A DNA stretch of 64,000 bases from Crocodylus rhombifer (GCA_038503035.1 JAVSML010000044.1:186001-250000), one strand, 5' to 3'. Shown: positions 35,801-49,325, counted from the stretch's first letter. Program-made: numbers and translations. Notes: generated by a model from the letters alone, not told the origin.

Positions 35801-37799
35801 AAACAGAACCCACAATATTGTGTTAATTCAGGCTCATCAAATTCTCTTTTAATTTGAGCTTGATGGAGTAGGGACTTCAGGTTTTCAGTGTGTTGCTTTA
35901 TTGATTTATTGCTTTTGTCTTATTTCCCCTCTTAATCTACAAATTCTGCAAAGTGGTGATTGCCGTTATGCCAGTCCCTTGACTGAGAAAACAGATGAAC
36001 ATTTTCTTCCAGATCTGCTGCTAATATTTTCTAGGATGGTTGGGAAGAGATGCTGGGAGACTTTATGGATGTCTCTGAACCCTGGGGATAGAGGTTGAAA
36101 GCATTGCCTTGATTATGGGCTTTATATTTTTCTGTTTTGTCATTTCAGAGACCTAATCCCAAATGCAAATCAGGTTTCCAAGCTGGCACCAGAAATCAGC
36201 TGCTGGCACGACTGGAATGAATACAGTTTTTGCTCCCCACTCCCATCTCTCCCCCACCTTTTGGCATTAGCCAGGAAAAAGTAGCGATAGGTTAACAAGA
36301 ATTGAAAGGAGAGACACATTTTGAAATGATGCCTTGAGCTGCACGCACTCATTTAGGATTTTTGTTTAAATAAGTATTTCAGATGACAGAATGAGCCAAA
36401 CGCTTGTTTGAACAAATTCTGTGCAAGTATCATGGGGATTAAGTGGTTTTTTTATCCGAATCTTGCAGGCACTGGAGCTCCCTGTTACAGCTAGGAGTTT
36501 TCAAAGCTTTGAGATATAAAGAGGTATATGGGTGGGGTATTATAATATAAACTATAAAGTAGTATTGTAAATTAGTAAAGTTTCTATAGCTTGTTTGGGC
36601 CACTGAATTCATATACTCATGTCCACCTCCTGGATATGTCTTACATTTTGATCACCAACTTTGGAATAATTCATGAAAGGTACCTTCTTATTCTTTAATA
36701 CACAGGAATTGCAGAGACCTTTCATGTTTTTTTCCCTGTGGTCAAAAGCTTAATATTTTTCTTCCTCTCCTTTTGCCTTCTTTGCCATTTTCATGTAAAA
36801 AATTACCTATGGCAGCATGATGCACAGGAGTTTGTTCCAAATTGTCCCCATAGAGTTCAGGGCTGTAGGACTCGCCCCAGTAGGTTTCAATTAATACTGT
36901 TCAAGTCTTCTTCAGACACCATTATTATAAATATGAGAATGGCATTTACCCTCTGAATCATTAGTTCTGCCATGTGCAATTGAACTTCATAGCACTGTGG
37001 AAAAGGGAAACAAAAACTAGTAAGTCATCTAGGCCATCTTCTTGTCAATGCAGGATTGTTAATTCTTAAATGAAAACAGAATTGGCTAAAGATTAGTTAT
37101 AGATCCTGCCTAGTGAAAAGGTTTCGAGAAGTCTGAAGATGCATAGCCTAGGCATGCAACCCAACGTCTGTTTGTTTCATTGCAGCTTTCAGAAATATAA
37201 AAAGCAGCAATTGTCATAAATAATTGTTGGAGCAATGCTGCGTGGTGTATGTGTGTAGCTCTGTCACTCCCTATTGTACAGGGCACGGTCAGTCAGATAC
37301 TTCTTTTATGGAAAAGTTCATAGCAATGACATAACTGTGTAACACACAAAATACCATTAAAAATATAGATTTCAAACGGTCTGAATGGAATCTTACTGAA
37401 GCATCTGTAGTTGGTTTTATTAAAGGCAGTTTAAATTCCCCTGCCTGGAGCCGTTTGGAATTGTAGAGATGGGCTGCAGAAATTTACATTTTAATTGAGG
37501 CGGAAGACAAAATAGGGCATGGTGCAGCATTCACACATTATAAGGAAGAATAAATAAGATATGTATCAGCTGGGAGAAAAGAAATGACTGGTCATTTTTC
37601 ACTGCCTCCTGTGCTTTATTTTCTCACACTGCAATGAGCAGTCCCAGCCTCATTTTGTTTGCTTCACATCAAGTTGCAACAACCAGTAGCTACTGTGTTT
37701 CAGCAACGGGTTTAATTAAAATCTCTTCTAAGACAAAAAATATTTTAGAGCAATGTAAAGGATCTGGCTGAGACTACTCTGTGTGTCTGTGTGATGCAC
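32891..37799. other. Unannotated AT-rich intron with an assembly gap
   Basis: Low repeat content to my eye, which could reflect conserved non-coding sequence or simply very old repeats. The 10-N gap is at 34636-34645. Confidence 0.45.
34636..34645. other. Assembly gap of ten N inside a poly-A tract
   Basis: Ten N flanked by 11-12 A on each side, so the true tract length is unknown. Confidence 0.99.
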
Positions 37800-38355
37800 T
37801 GTTACAGCTGGGGTTGCCACATGGGGCTGGGAAGGAATTTTTTACCCTTCCTGCTGCTACATCTCAGGGTTTATTGTTTCTGTTTTCCATGCCTCAGCAG
37901 CACTGGGTATTGGCTACAGCTAAGGCTCGGGATTTTGACTTGGGATGTGCTGATGTTCCTGCTGGCACTGAAACCCAAAGGTTCCTGGCTAGAGGTCCCT
38001 GTCCATTCATTTATGGTCAGACCTATTGCCACATTTGGGGTCAGGAAGGAATTGGGTATGGATTGTGGGGGCTTTTGTCTTGCTCTGTAGCAGGGGGTAT
38101 TGCCCCCTCCCTAGGATCTCTTGAACTTAGTTTAACAACCTTTGGCACAGCAGGACATTGGCCACCGTTGTCCCCTGGCTTTAGGGTGTTATGTCTTGTG
38201 GTTGTGTTGAGGTTGATGGTGTAGCTTTGCTAATAGGTTAGATGATGGATTTGTATAGGGTGGTTTGGCTGGGGATGGCCCTGTCTCTGGCAGGGGGTTG
38301 GACTAGAAGACCTCTGAAGGTCCCGTCCAGCCCTGCATCTCCGTTTCTATAATAG
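37800..38355 (+). mobile_element. CR1/L3-like LINE 3' region
   Basis: GGGAAGGAATTTTTTACCCT and GGGGTCAGGAAGGAATTGGG match the inverse of blocks in the copy at 5.35-5.7 kb. It ends in CAGGGGGTTGGACTAGAAGA, CCTCTGAAGGTCCCGTCCAG and TTTCTATAAT, a CR1-type tail. The 147-codon frame inside it is not a gene. Confidence 0.7.
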
Positions 38356-38994
38356 TTCTGTGATTTGAGAGCAAATGGCTAGAACTGGTATCTTATGCAG
38401 CCCTACCCAGGAGACAGTACTTGATTTAGAAACCTGTCCTCTAAGTGTCATTGGCTGAGCCCTATAGTTTTTATTCATCCACCTTGGTGTAAATAGGAGT
38501 TTTGCGTGAGTACAAACCCTGTATTTGAACCTTGGGCTGTGTGCAGACGAATGTGGGGGGTGTGTGCATGACAGTTTAAAGCAGGCTAAATGCTTTTTGC
38601 ACTGCTTTAATGGTGTTGGTGTTTGCATGCCTTGACGGTGTGTTGTGCATTAATTCCAGCCACTGTAGGAAATTTGGCAGTGTAATGTGCCTTAAATGCA
38701 TTGGGGTGCAGCAAACTAAAACTACTCTGAAGATTTTTAGCTTGGTGCCCTCTGGCTGCAGAGCAAAGCACCGGGCTCTGTGCACCTCCGTGGCTCTGCA
38801 GGAAGGCTGCAGGCAGTCTGGCAGCAGCCTGGGAAAGCAGGCTGTGCCCAAGAAAAGCAGTGAGCTTGATTTTTCCCCCTCCCCGAGCCTGCCTGCCTGC
38901 CTGAGCTGTGCAGGGGCCCAGTGCTTCCTTCCGCGGCTGCCCGAGCTGGGTGCCTGCGGGTGGGTGCCACCTGGGGGGGGGCACCAGCCCCCTC

Positions 38995-39954
38995 CCCCCA
39001 CCACCACTGGGGGAAAATCATGCCTTTTTAAACCAAATCTTGAAGCTGGCCGAAACAACCGCTTCTCCTCAGACTTCTGCCTGAAAGGTAAGGTGGATCT
39101 TAGCCCTGTCTGTATCTGTCACCAGTGTAATTAATAATCCCTAATAGGAAGGCTTGTAATACATGACTGGAACAGTTTATTATAAAACTGATGAGAACAG
39201 GATGAGCTACAACTACGCAAGAACACACTTGGTCCTAACAGTTCCAATTATCTATCAAATCCTATATTGATACCTAACTACAATAACTAAAATAAGAGGA
39301 CTGAACTTTATTATAAAGGACAGGGGAACTTTATTCAGTTCAGCTCTGGTCACTGGGGCAGAGACGATTCCACCTCAGGCAGTGGTTTCAAACCTTCGTT
39401 GGACACATGCTGAGAAGAAAAAGAAACTTAATACCCAGAAGAGAATGGGGTAATGCTTACCAAACAGAGCAGAGGGCTGCTACTTTGCGTGAAAGATGCA
39501 CCTGGAGGGGAAGGACCCTGGAGTCAACCCTTCCCGCTCCAGTGGCAGACAGAGGGTCTTTCACGGCGGCTGGGCCCAGCACCAGGAGCCTCCGCAGTCC
39601 ACACGGTTACCCGGCCACTCAGCCTCTCCATCTCCCTCTCTCTCTCCTTTCTGTCCACAAGCACCCTCTCACAGTCCACCTCAGTCCTGCCACACCAAGC
39701 TCAGACATGCCTAGTCCCACACACACACACCCAGACACACACACAGTTTCTGTCAATCAGCGCCCTTTATAGGGGTAGTGCACCCAGCACATGGGTGTGT
39801 GCACAGCACTCTATGCATTATACCTGCGCGTGTTGTATGGAAAATTACCAAACTGAGAACCAGCACAACATCCTTCGTCCTGCTTAGTCTCACCTGTGAA
39901 TGACCTTACCAACTAACATAAGCCAGCCACGAGCATGTTAATGTGCTCTCGACA
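38995..39954 (-). mobile_element. LTR-like insertion (960 bp) with CCCTC target duplication
   Basis: Comparison with the intact copy at 61.9 kb shows this segment is extra. It is flanked by CCCTC at 38990-38994 and 39955-39959. On the - strand it begins TGTCGAGAGCACATTAAC. It has a TATA box (TATAAA, at 39766-39771 on +) and AATAAA signals downstream (39307-39312 and 39330-39335), the order expected of an LTR (U3, TATA, polyadenylation signal). The other end is C-rich without a clean CA terminus next to the duplication. No coding region. Confidence 0.6.
39718..39746. repeat. (CA)n microsatellite
   Basis: CACACACACAC, interrupted by CCAG, then CACACACACA, inside the LTR-like insertion. Confidence 0.85.
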
Positions 39955-40274
39955 CCCTCTGCAGCCCAGGGACAGCTCCACCTGCCAGCAACTTACCCGC
40001 CCCTCCCCACCGCCAGAGGCAGGTAAGTCAGTGGGGTGCGTGCATGACACGGGGGTTTAATCGGGCCTAAATTGAAGCTGTGTTTTTAAAAACGCACTGA
40101 TTCAATTTAGGGCCCCTATTTCATCTACACACGCCCTTAGCCATGAATGGTTTTAGGCAGAGACAGCAATTCACTGTGGAGTGCCACGATACACTCTCTA
40201 CTGCTCACAATGTTTTAGAAATGACTGGCAGACTGAGGGCCAAAATGTGTTTAACATAGCCTGAAGAAGTTTTG

Positions 40275-40410
40275 CATTCAGCAGGAGGCTTGAGCCGTTC
40301 TCATTGTCACATGTCAGGTCACTGGCAGAACCAGAAACCAGAACCAGGTTTCCTGACTTCCAGTCTGGTGTCTCATCTGTTGAACTATGCTGCCCGTATT
40401 GCTTTGCAAT
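40275..40410 (-). mobile_element. MIR SINE, reverse orientation
   Basis: Read on the - strand: GCATAGTTCAACAGATGAGA (A-box region), CCAGACTGGAAGTCAGGAAA, CCTGGTTCTGG, then TTCTGCCAGTGACCTGACAT, the MIR head and core. Confidence 0.75.
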
Positions 40411-41316
40411 GGGCAACATTTTGTAGGAAATCTTGTATCTTGCATGTAGGTAAAAAAGACCTGGCCTAGCATGGAGACCCTGGGCCTCCAGGGTTGGTTT
40501 GTTGTAACAGCTTCTCTGCCATAGATGGCTTTCAACTATCTGTGGTTTTTGCAAGCTAGATTCATTCTGCCAGTGTAGAGAAGGCAAATCTCCTTTGCCT
40601 ACTCAGGGGAGACCTAACAAGAGACTTCTTCAAGAGACAGCCCCTGACAGAAAGGGGAGGGATGACTCTGAAGTACTTAATTTCTGCTTAAAAACCTGTG
40701 AACTGTAATTTCTATGCTGAGACCCCTCATGGGCAACAGATGGCTCAGTTGAGCATCTAAACTTTTGGATGCATGTTCAAACCATCACTTTTATGAATCC
40801 CTCATAGCTTACGTTAAGCAGTGGGTTTAAAGATTCAGTGGTGTCATTTTTATATCAATTGGCAAAGCACGTATCATTGGAACATGTCTGAAAAAAGTAT
40901 TTTGCACCTTTAAATGATTCTTCTTGGTACCAGCCATCAGTGCAGTAAATACCATGTGGGATTCTTGGCTGCTCGCCTGCTAAGAATAGAGAAACAACTG
41001 GTAGCAACTTCTGTAACAAAGGCTTCTAGCCTATGCGCTCGATAAGGAGAGATGCATTGTAAATAAACATTAAGGTCTTGTAAATTAAAAATAAATGCAC
41101 TACAGCAGAAAAAGAAACAGCGAAGTGTGCTCTTTATTCTCTGTGCCCATGGATGCTTGCTTAAGCTTGTGGCACACTACCAACTCCCTTGTAAAAATGC
41201 TTCTTATGGCTGGGATCACATTTGAGTGAGGTCTGCCATAGACTCGACAACCGAAGAGACTTTGCCCTGACAAATGCAAGCTGGTGAAAGTGGTGATTGT
41301 GAGAATATTGGTCAGT

Positions 41317-41544
41317 GGGCGCATTTACATGTGTGATTTAATGTGCAGTAGACTATTATACTATGCACTAAACCATCGTGTAAAAAACCCCATGACATTA
41401 GAATAGTCTATATTAAGCATCACTAAAAAGCATGCAGATGTACTACTGTGCGTTAGTACAGCCTACTGTGCATTTAGTACCTCACATTGGAGTCCATACT
41501 TCTACCATTAGAAAAGGCGCATTAATACGCATGTAGCCATGCCC
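41317..41544. mobile_element. GGGC-ended MITE with AGT target duplication
   Basis: Left AGT|GGGCGCATTTACATGTG, right CATGTAGCCATGCCC|AGT, with a perfect 3-bp duplication. The inverted termini extend into ATTTAATGTGC / GCGCATTAATACGC. 228 bp, non-coding. Confidence 0.7.
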
Positions 41545-41547
41545 AGT

Positions 41548-44500
41548 GATAGTTATATTAGTATTATGCTGGTGGGGAGGTGGAAGATAAGACCTTTACA
41601 CACGTCTCTTCCAAATGTTGGGACATGAACTCTTTTTCATTTCCATAGTGAAGGAAGATATATCCCGCACACTGATGGGAGACTTGGGAGCATGCTCTGA
41701 GTAAAAACAGAGTTTATAATCCCTCATATTTTATTTATTTATAGGTAGGTAAAGCATGAGGCCTAATTGCAAAGCTACAGCCTGCTAACTTTGGTGTTGT
41801 AGGAGACTTGTTAGTGGGATATTGAATGTTGGAAGCTGGCGATCGAGTTAAAACACAGACTAAGTATAAGCAGCAGACTGGAGGGACTAACATGAACAGA
41901 TCAATAATACCAGATGGCTTTTTTTTCACCACCCCAGCAGACAAAAGAACAAGATATGCTGTCATTTATGAAATTGTTAAATATGTTAAACAACAGTCCC
42001 CATGTGAATATATACATAGTGGGGCATATTCATTTTTTAGGCTGCTAATGAAAAGCAAATGAACACATGAAGGATTAGTAAACTGCAAAGTACCTCCCAA
42101 GATATGCATCTCCTACGGTTGCCTCCATCTCACTTATTTGAATCAGAGAAAGTACTAAAAAAGCATCTTTGCTTTCACAATACCAAAGGTGATTCTTCCT
42201 AATCCTGCATGTAGGTTCTTTTTATTGTTTTCTTCTCTTTTAGGGAAAAAAAAAAAAGTATGAAGGGAAAAAATCATTTCTCATATATTTGACTTGAATG
42301 GATTATGCCTTTGTGTGATAAAAAATAATAATCATTATCTTCCTTTAATCCCTTGAGTTCTGACCTTCATTATCTTTGATCTAAACGGCTAATCCAATGA
42401 GAATTTAATTTTGATGTGTTTTCAGAATTTGGCTTCCTGCTGGTTCTGAAATTGTTAGTGTGAAACATGATCCAGGCACCAAGAGACTTTTGCTAATTAA
42501 CATAATCAGAAGAGCATGGGCCATTGCAGTGGCAGCAATCTACACCACCTTGCATTCCTATCACTCAGGCTGCATTATTCTCTTTCTTCTATCACACCAG
42601 CGGGTCTTCCCGGTCCAAATTTAAATGCAAGATTCTTATGTAGTTAGCATCTCACTGTCTCCTCTTCTTCATTAAAACAACTTGCTTTACCCTTTCATCT
42701 CTGTTGAAGAAGCTGTGCTTCTCAGTTTGCTTTCCAATCCTTAACCTTGCAGCTTCTTGCATATATTGCACAAGAATCCCAATCGTGCTTTGTTCAAAGC
42801 ACTCCTTGAAATGCAGTGGATGTGTTGGTGGGTCATCCGTTACTTCCTCTGGAGATTCTGCTGTTCCTGCCATTTCAGACAGTGAACATTTGTATCAGCC
42901 ATGCGGAGCTGCGTAATCTTCATGGGCATGTTACACCAACTGGAAATCATGCCAGCTGTGGTGACTGTTACCAGCTGGGCAGAACCATGAAGGTGCATTC
43001 TCCCTGATCCATCTGAGGATAGTGGAAGTCCCTATCCTCAGCAAATAAAGCAATTTTCTGCCTGACCTGTAAACGGGGAAGTGCCAAACTTTTTTGTATC
43101 CTGCGTTGTACCCTGTGCACTCCACCCAAGGGCTAAGTATGATACGGTATAACATGTTGGGAAGATGTGTCAAGCACTCCCTGTTTGTTTGCTAAATGTA
43201 TGGCCGCACAATGAGATTCTATCTTGTATGTATTCGGGGCTTGTCTCATGAAGATATCAGGAGAAAATCTTTTTCAGATTCAGAACTGATAACCTTGCAT
43301 CGTTGTAGGGACTCATGGTGCAATCAGCAGTAGGGTTAGGATTAAAAAAAATAAAGGAAGAAAAAAAAGAACAGAATAATTACCAGAACAAGATTTTTCT
43401 CTTCTGTTTCTTATATACTCCTCCATGTTGATGTGCAGTAAAATCAATACTGAAAAAATACAGTATAATGAGTGCAAATGGAGCTTCAGAGTGAAAATTA
43501 CTATTACTGAATTTAAAATCTACCTTAAAAAAGGCCTTCCTTTCAAAAGTTTTGCTATATTATATAAATGCACAAAATTAATGTTACAGCTCTGGATTAT
43601 GAGAGGTTTTGTCCCTTTATAGTGTCGCCTACTGCTGAAAGTAATACTCATGTGGGTTATAAATTATTTGACTGTTATGAACAAAGGTTCAAAACTTCAA
43701 TGTAGCAAATTTATTTAAAAAAAAATGATTTGATATTACTGAAAAAGTCAGTCTGTCCTGCAGAGATTCAGATCCAAATTCCCACAAAGAATGGCTCTAT
43801 AGTGCTGTATTTTTTTTCTTTTTAATTTCAAGGAGTGGAGCCAGCTGCAAAGCTCTCCGAAGTTGGAAATGAATGGGAATCTGGGATCTGTGTTTTGTCT
43901 TATGTCCCTAAACTGCATACCTGAGCTGTTTTAGAACGTGCAATACAATTTTTTATTCCCTGTTAGGGTGTAAATACATTAGGCAGCTTTGGGTTTGAAA
44001 TCATATTCTTTTACTGGGTCTTTTGGGAGGGGGGCTGTTAAGTTTTCTGGTATTGAAGACGCAAGCAAACAGTCCTCTTGTACATTTTATTTCATTGTTT
44101 CACTTTGAATTTCCGCTCCTCCCCCCACTCCCCCCTTTTCATTATCTCAGGTAACATCCTTGTCAGTGTTGTATGTTCCTATGTGGCAGTGTGTCAAATT
44201 CTGCATCATCAATATTCTGATAGATCAGATTCCATTTGCCTTCTTTTCCTTCTCGCTCTAATTAGAGTCCTAGAAATGCTGGTAGTCACAGTTGAAGAGT
44301 GAAAGGGGGAGGTCATTCAGAAAGCCACAAATATTTTGATAGCTTTCATATTTTGGAAACATTGCAGTTATCATGTTAAATGCCATAAAACAATGTCTCC
44401 TGTTCTTATCTGACAGTATCTGTAGAGGGTTTTTTTTCAAGGAACTAATGTCCCTGTCTTCTGTGTAAGCAGATGGTACTGAATGCACTAGTGGAGAGAC

Positions 44501-46555
44501 TCAGGATTTTCCAGAGAGATCAGATGATTTCTTTTCTCTGCAAATCTGATCCCGTGGACAATTCATGTGGAACTCATGTTTTATAACGGGTATAATAATG
44601 AGTTATGACATGTAATCCAAGCTGTCATTGCTGGTTTAGACAGAAAATGCTATGTGTGAGACTGAAGGATTATTTACTGCAGGATGATGAGCAGACACCT
44701 GGGTATCTTGATATTTGGCATCAAGGTAGGCAATTTAGGCATTGCTTGCTTTATTTTGTTTACTGTTCCCTTGAAAGACAGGGAGAAAAGCAGTGAGGAG
44801 AAATAATTTTTGGAAAAGTGGAGATTAAGCAGAAAGGAAACTATCCTATTATAATGTACTTGACTGGTATTTTCTTAGGGGTTAAAAGGCACAATCTTAT
44901 TTCTTAGCTGTAGGGTTCTTTCCTGCTTTCTCCCCAGAAGTTAGGGTCGGTTTGGTCCCTGCCTCTCAAACTATAGGATCTTGTCCTGCAGATATCTAGG
45001 TAAAGTTAGGCAGATGTGTATGTCTATCCCACCCAGTAGTACTATATAAATGAAGGTAGCTCAGACTTCAACCCAGTACACTTTTATGCCATGCAAAAAA
45101 ATGTACTTTTAACATATTCATACCTGCAATCTAATATAACTACTGCCACTGGCTGTGTATACATGTTCAGATGATCTGAGAGAATTGTCTCAGGTCCAGA
45201 GATATCTGGACAGACATTCAAATGCTGAGCCCTTAGAGAGTAGAGCTTGAAGTGCTGATATTGTGCAGCCAGGGAGACCCTGTGTACACATTTCTGTGTG
45301 CTTTGTAGACTCCCTCAGTCTGCCTGGAAACAGATGGCAGCCCTTATTGGCTTACCTGTGTCTCCTTGCAGTGTAATGTCAGGTTGTGAAGGAGGTGTGC
45401 TCCGCTTCCTGCTTGGTTAGAAGTGTAGAGTCCAGTGAGCAACATACTGTCTGCCTGGCGGGAGGTAGGATCAAAGCATCCTGGGATACTGGAGGACTGT
45501 TCTCTGGCTTTTCTCAGAAGACAAGAGGTATAGACATTCACTCTCCCAGATTTAACCCTGGTTGTTCTTCTGCCAGAGTGATCATTTTTGCTCTGGGAAA
45601 AAAATCCTGAACATCTGTACACTTGTGTTTTTTCTTGGGACAGCAGTGAGAAACTGAATGACTGTATGTGGGCATTATGTTCTCAGTCCATGGGCAGCTC
45701 AATTCTTCTTGATTCCTATGTGTTGCTGACGGTTTGTATAGTAATTTAGCATTCTTCTACCAGATGTGACATGCATATTCTAGAAGGGAAGACTGGGGAG
45801 AGGAGTGGTAAGAAGTAACACTCAAGCAACAGCATACCTGAACCGCAATGAACTGAATCCAACATTTTTTTATATGAGTGAATCAAAACGTTTTATATTC
45901 CCCTTGTGTCCATGTCATGGGTGCTATCTATGTTCATCCAGTACTATATTTTAATAACTTTTAGACAGCCAAGTTATTTCCTGTTTTTAGTTTATTTTGG
46001 TATACAGTCACTTTTCACACATTTGTGTGGGTAGTCATACATTCCCCATTTCTCTCAAAGATTCATGTTGCTCAAAAAGTCTTTACATATTAAGCAAAAT
46101 AAACAAATGTCTATCTGTATTCAGTTCGCATTTACTCCACATTAAAAATGGAACAAAACATAATATTGAAGTGTTCCTCTAAAGGTATCAGGGAAACTTT
46201 ATCTTGGCTGAAGCCTGGTTAGAGTTTCTTTAGACACAGAGGCAGCTGATTTGGACAATTCTGATTCAAGTTGTTTCCTTCCCAGGAGAACAAATGCCCT
46301 TTCGTTAAGTAAGGAGAAAGATCCATATGTCAAGAGGAAAGAAGTCCCCAGCTTACTCCTGTCTCATTGTGAGTTTGAGTTTCCAGATGGGACTTGAGCT
46401 TATGGCCCCAAAGTACATAAAGGCCTGGAGTGTCACAGAAGGGAACAGTCAATGGTGACTTGGGTCACTGAGCCAGTCAGACTCCTTTTTATCTTAATGC
46501 AATAAGTGGTGGTTAACGAAAGAAATGACAGCAGTTAATATGGCTTATGCACAAC
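41548..46555. other. Unannotated intron
   Basis: No gene or clear repeat. A GTGTATACATG / GTGTACACATTT pair near 45155 and 45285 could mark a decayed miniature element. Confidence 0.45.
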
Positions 46556-46840
46556 TTCTGCCTGTACATGTGCTCAGAGGTGCGGTGGGGCTTTTTAATT
46601 GGAGCAGTTTCTGGGTATCCACTCAAATTAAAATGCCACAGCATCACATGTATTAAGCATATGTTTTAAAATTGCTATGGGCCACTTTATCTAAACCTCA
46701 TTCAATGAGGTTTAGTTAGAGCACCCTGCAGCTATTTTTAAATGTGCAGGGTTTTAATACCCGTGGCACTACGGGGATGCCACAGCCTTCCAATTAGAAT
46801 GCGTCAGAGCACGTCCATAGGCAGCCTAGATACTGGCATA
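46556..46840. mobile_element. Foldback MITE related to the 12.5 kb element
   Basis: The left arm CTGCCTGTACATGTGCTCAG pairs with the inverse of GACGTGCTCTG..CTGCCTATG at the right. The exact centre is a palindrome, CTAAACCTCATT-C-AATGAGGTTTAG, at 46691-46715. Blocks TTTTTAATTGGAG and TTAAAATG match the 12.46-12.78 kb copy. Ends approximate. Confidence 0.6.
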
Positions 46841-49325
46841 TGCAAAACCATGTAGTAGCTCAAAAGGTGTAGGTATCTTTTTGGAAAGATGTCTGTCAAT
46901 AGGATCAGATGTTTTTGGATTGAATATTAGCATTCTAAACCTTAACTTGGAGCAAGCAATTTATTTCAAACCATTTGCAAACACAGCATATCGTTTCTAC
47001 TCGGGGGGGGAATTACTTCCCATGGATTACACTGCATTGTATTTTTTAATTAGACATTGTTAATAAGACACTGCTGACATTTTACATAGAAAGGATTCTT
47101 ACTGCATTGTAGGTCTTGTGGGGAGTATTTGTTTTGCTGCTCTTTTAATATTTGCTGTTATAGTTTTTTCAATAAATTAAATACCTTCTTTCCTGCTATA
47201 ACTAAAGGTTCTTGTGGCTATCATAATAGTTTTCATAGATATAGCACTTCGCCTCAGTCAGAAATCGATTTAACACTCCTATTGTGATAGATTTTTAAAG
47301 TAAATTGTGATGATGGCTAAACATATGGTGAGCTTTCTGCAAAAAAAAAAAATAAAAAATAAAAAAAAAGAAATCATCGGACCTGAGAAGTTTCCTCTAA
47401 CTTAGATGGCAGCAGAAACAAGCCCTGGATCTGATCCCATTTACAATGGTGAGAGTCAGGTATAGCTCTACTCATAAGAATCATGCTCGTGAGCCCCAAT
47501 CACACAAGAGTTTTATTGAGTGAGGGGGGCACTCATTGCAGGACTGCCCCCTTTATTGACGTAATGTATGAGAAATTGGCTAGCAAACTTAAGGGAGATG
47601 AAGAAGAAGGCAACAACAAAAAGAAACCATTGTTACTCAATAAAGAGTAACCAAAAGTGTGTGGGTGGGTGGGTAATGTACATCCACAAGGCATTGGTGA
47701 TTTATTCCTTTGGGCATAAATGGTTTCTGAATGTTATGGTATTAATGACCCTAGATTATATTTGAGTAATACTGATTTCATAGTAATTTTCTTTATATAG
47801 TGTTGGAGTGATGCCATGGCTGTTGATGGTCCAGGAAATATGTGAAAGCCAGAATTTTTGTGGGTGATATATTTTATTGGACCAACTGTATGGTTGGAGT
47901 AGACTTAGACATACTTTTAAATGAGGGGAAATCTCCTATTTGTAATGAATTTGAAAGCTTGTCTGAGGCCCCTGGCAGATGTTGCATGTATGGCACAATT
48001 AACAAGTTAATCCCACTGTATTTTACAAAATGCCACATGTTCGGCCAATTTATGGCACTATAAAGAGGCCAACCAGCTGCAAAGGTGTTTCGCATATAAC
48101 GCCTCTTTGTGCCAGATTTGCATGGCACCTTAAATTGAAAGTGTGGCATGCCTTGTGTTCCAGATTAGGACTAACCATAACCCATGTCAGTCAACCCCAT
48201 CTGATGATTGTCACATAGGCACATAAATTTTATTAGCCATTAAACTGGTTACACTTTTTTCTTTTTCATTTAATGTCATCTTCATTTTTACAACACAGTG
48301 TCAGATTTGAATTAAATATTTCTGTAACTAACAGACGAGTTGCTTCACTGCGTGTCTTTTTATACTTTACTGCAGAAATTCTACTTATCATGTCATCCAT
48401 TATTTTAAGTTACAGCATAGCATGGTTTTATTTCAAATCAATACCAAGTGCTAAAAGGGAACAGAAATAAGTTTATTTAATGTTCACTTAGTTTAAAGAT
48501 TGATTTTAAAAAAGCCAAATACTGTCAATATTCTTGTATTGGGAAATGTCAAGATTTTTCCTCTGACACATTGCTAAGTATAGTTATTTAAACCAAAAAA
48601 AAAAAAAATCTTTTTCTTTTAATATCCAAAACAGCCCCTGGGGTTCTTAGTTGTAACATTGATTGGAAACTCTCTTTGGATTTTAGCCATGACACTCATT
48701 TTATGGAGCTCAAACATTCATCTCTGCATTCCTGTAGATAATTGGTTTCTTCACAGGAGACAGTGTAGAACTGGTAGAATTGCACATTGTGCTGGAGAGC
48801 AGGGTTACCAGTAAAGTTTGTACCCTCAAGTGAGCTTAAAATAATTATCTCTGACTCTACCAGATCACAGCTGGGAAAACAGTGGACAAGTGTATGCTGC
48901 CAGTCTAATTAATGTGAAAGGTGCTTGAATACCACGCTGACTAGTATCCATACAAAATTGGGAGATACACAGAAAGTCTCAAGCAAGGCAAAACAGCTAC
49001 CATCCCACAACTGTTAATGATGCCAAAGGTGAAATTCTGTCAATGTATGGGCTCACTCATAAAATTTTCATCTTAAAGCTTTACTATTGTCTACTTGAAA
49101 GGTACATCATGCAAAATGCAATACATAGGTATTTTATAGTATAGTAAATACATACATTTGAACTGAACACACAAAATTATTATAATAAGATTTGAGTTGC
49201 ACATTAAAGAGCTTACTGGACAACCAGACCTACCACCTCCATCAAAATCAATGTAAGATCAACAAGCACACGTGGAAATATAGCTATAAACTATTTGAAA
49301 TTTCTGAAACTTGAAAGGCAAGTTT
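46841..49325. other. Unannotated intron
   Basis: Contains an imperfect inverted pair AAAGAGGCCAACC / AACGCCTCTTT at about 48063-48108; no element boundaries could be fixed. Confidence 0.45.
47337..47370. repeat. A-rich tract
   Basis: Runs of A broken by single T; possibly a retroposon tail, but no body was recognised beside it. Confidence 0.7.

Larger units (their letters stand above)
38534..40136. mobile_element. GGGC-ended DNA element (Harbinger-like), split by an LTR-like insertion
   Basis: The left end GGGCTGTGTGCAGACGA and the right end, in reverse, GGGCGTGTGTAGATGAAAT are inverted; TTA follows the right end. The native sequence is 38534-38994 plus 39955-40136, about 640 bp. It aligns in inverted orientation along its length with the uninterrupted copy at 61.9-62.6 kb: GCAGCAAACTAAAACT, GGCTCTGCAGGAAG, GGGAAAGCAGGCT, CCTAAATTGAAGC. 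Non-coding; long frames here are composition effects. Confidence 0.7.

Noticed and set aside
38576..39134. Overlapping 125-174-codon frames on both strands
   Set aside because: They lie across the GGGC-ended transposon and the LTR insertion boundary; GC-rich composition explains the lack of stops.
48755..48860. Possible additional MIR copy
   Set aside because: Only a few short resemblances (GAGAGCAGGGTTACC); too weak to list.
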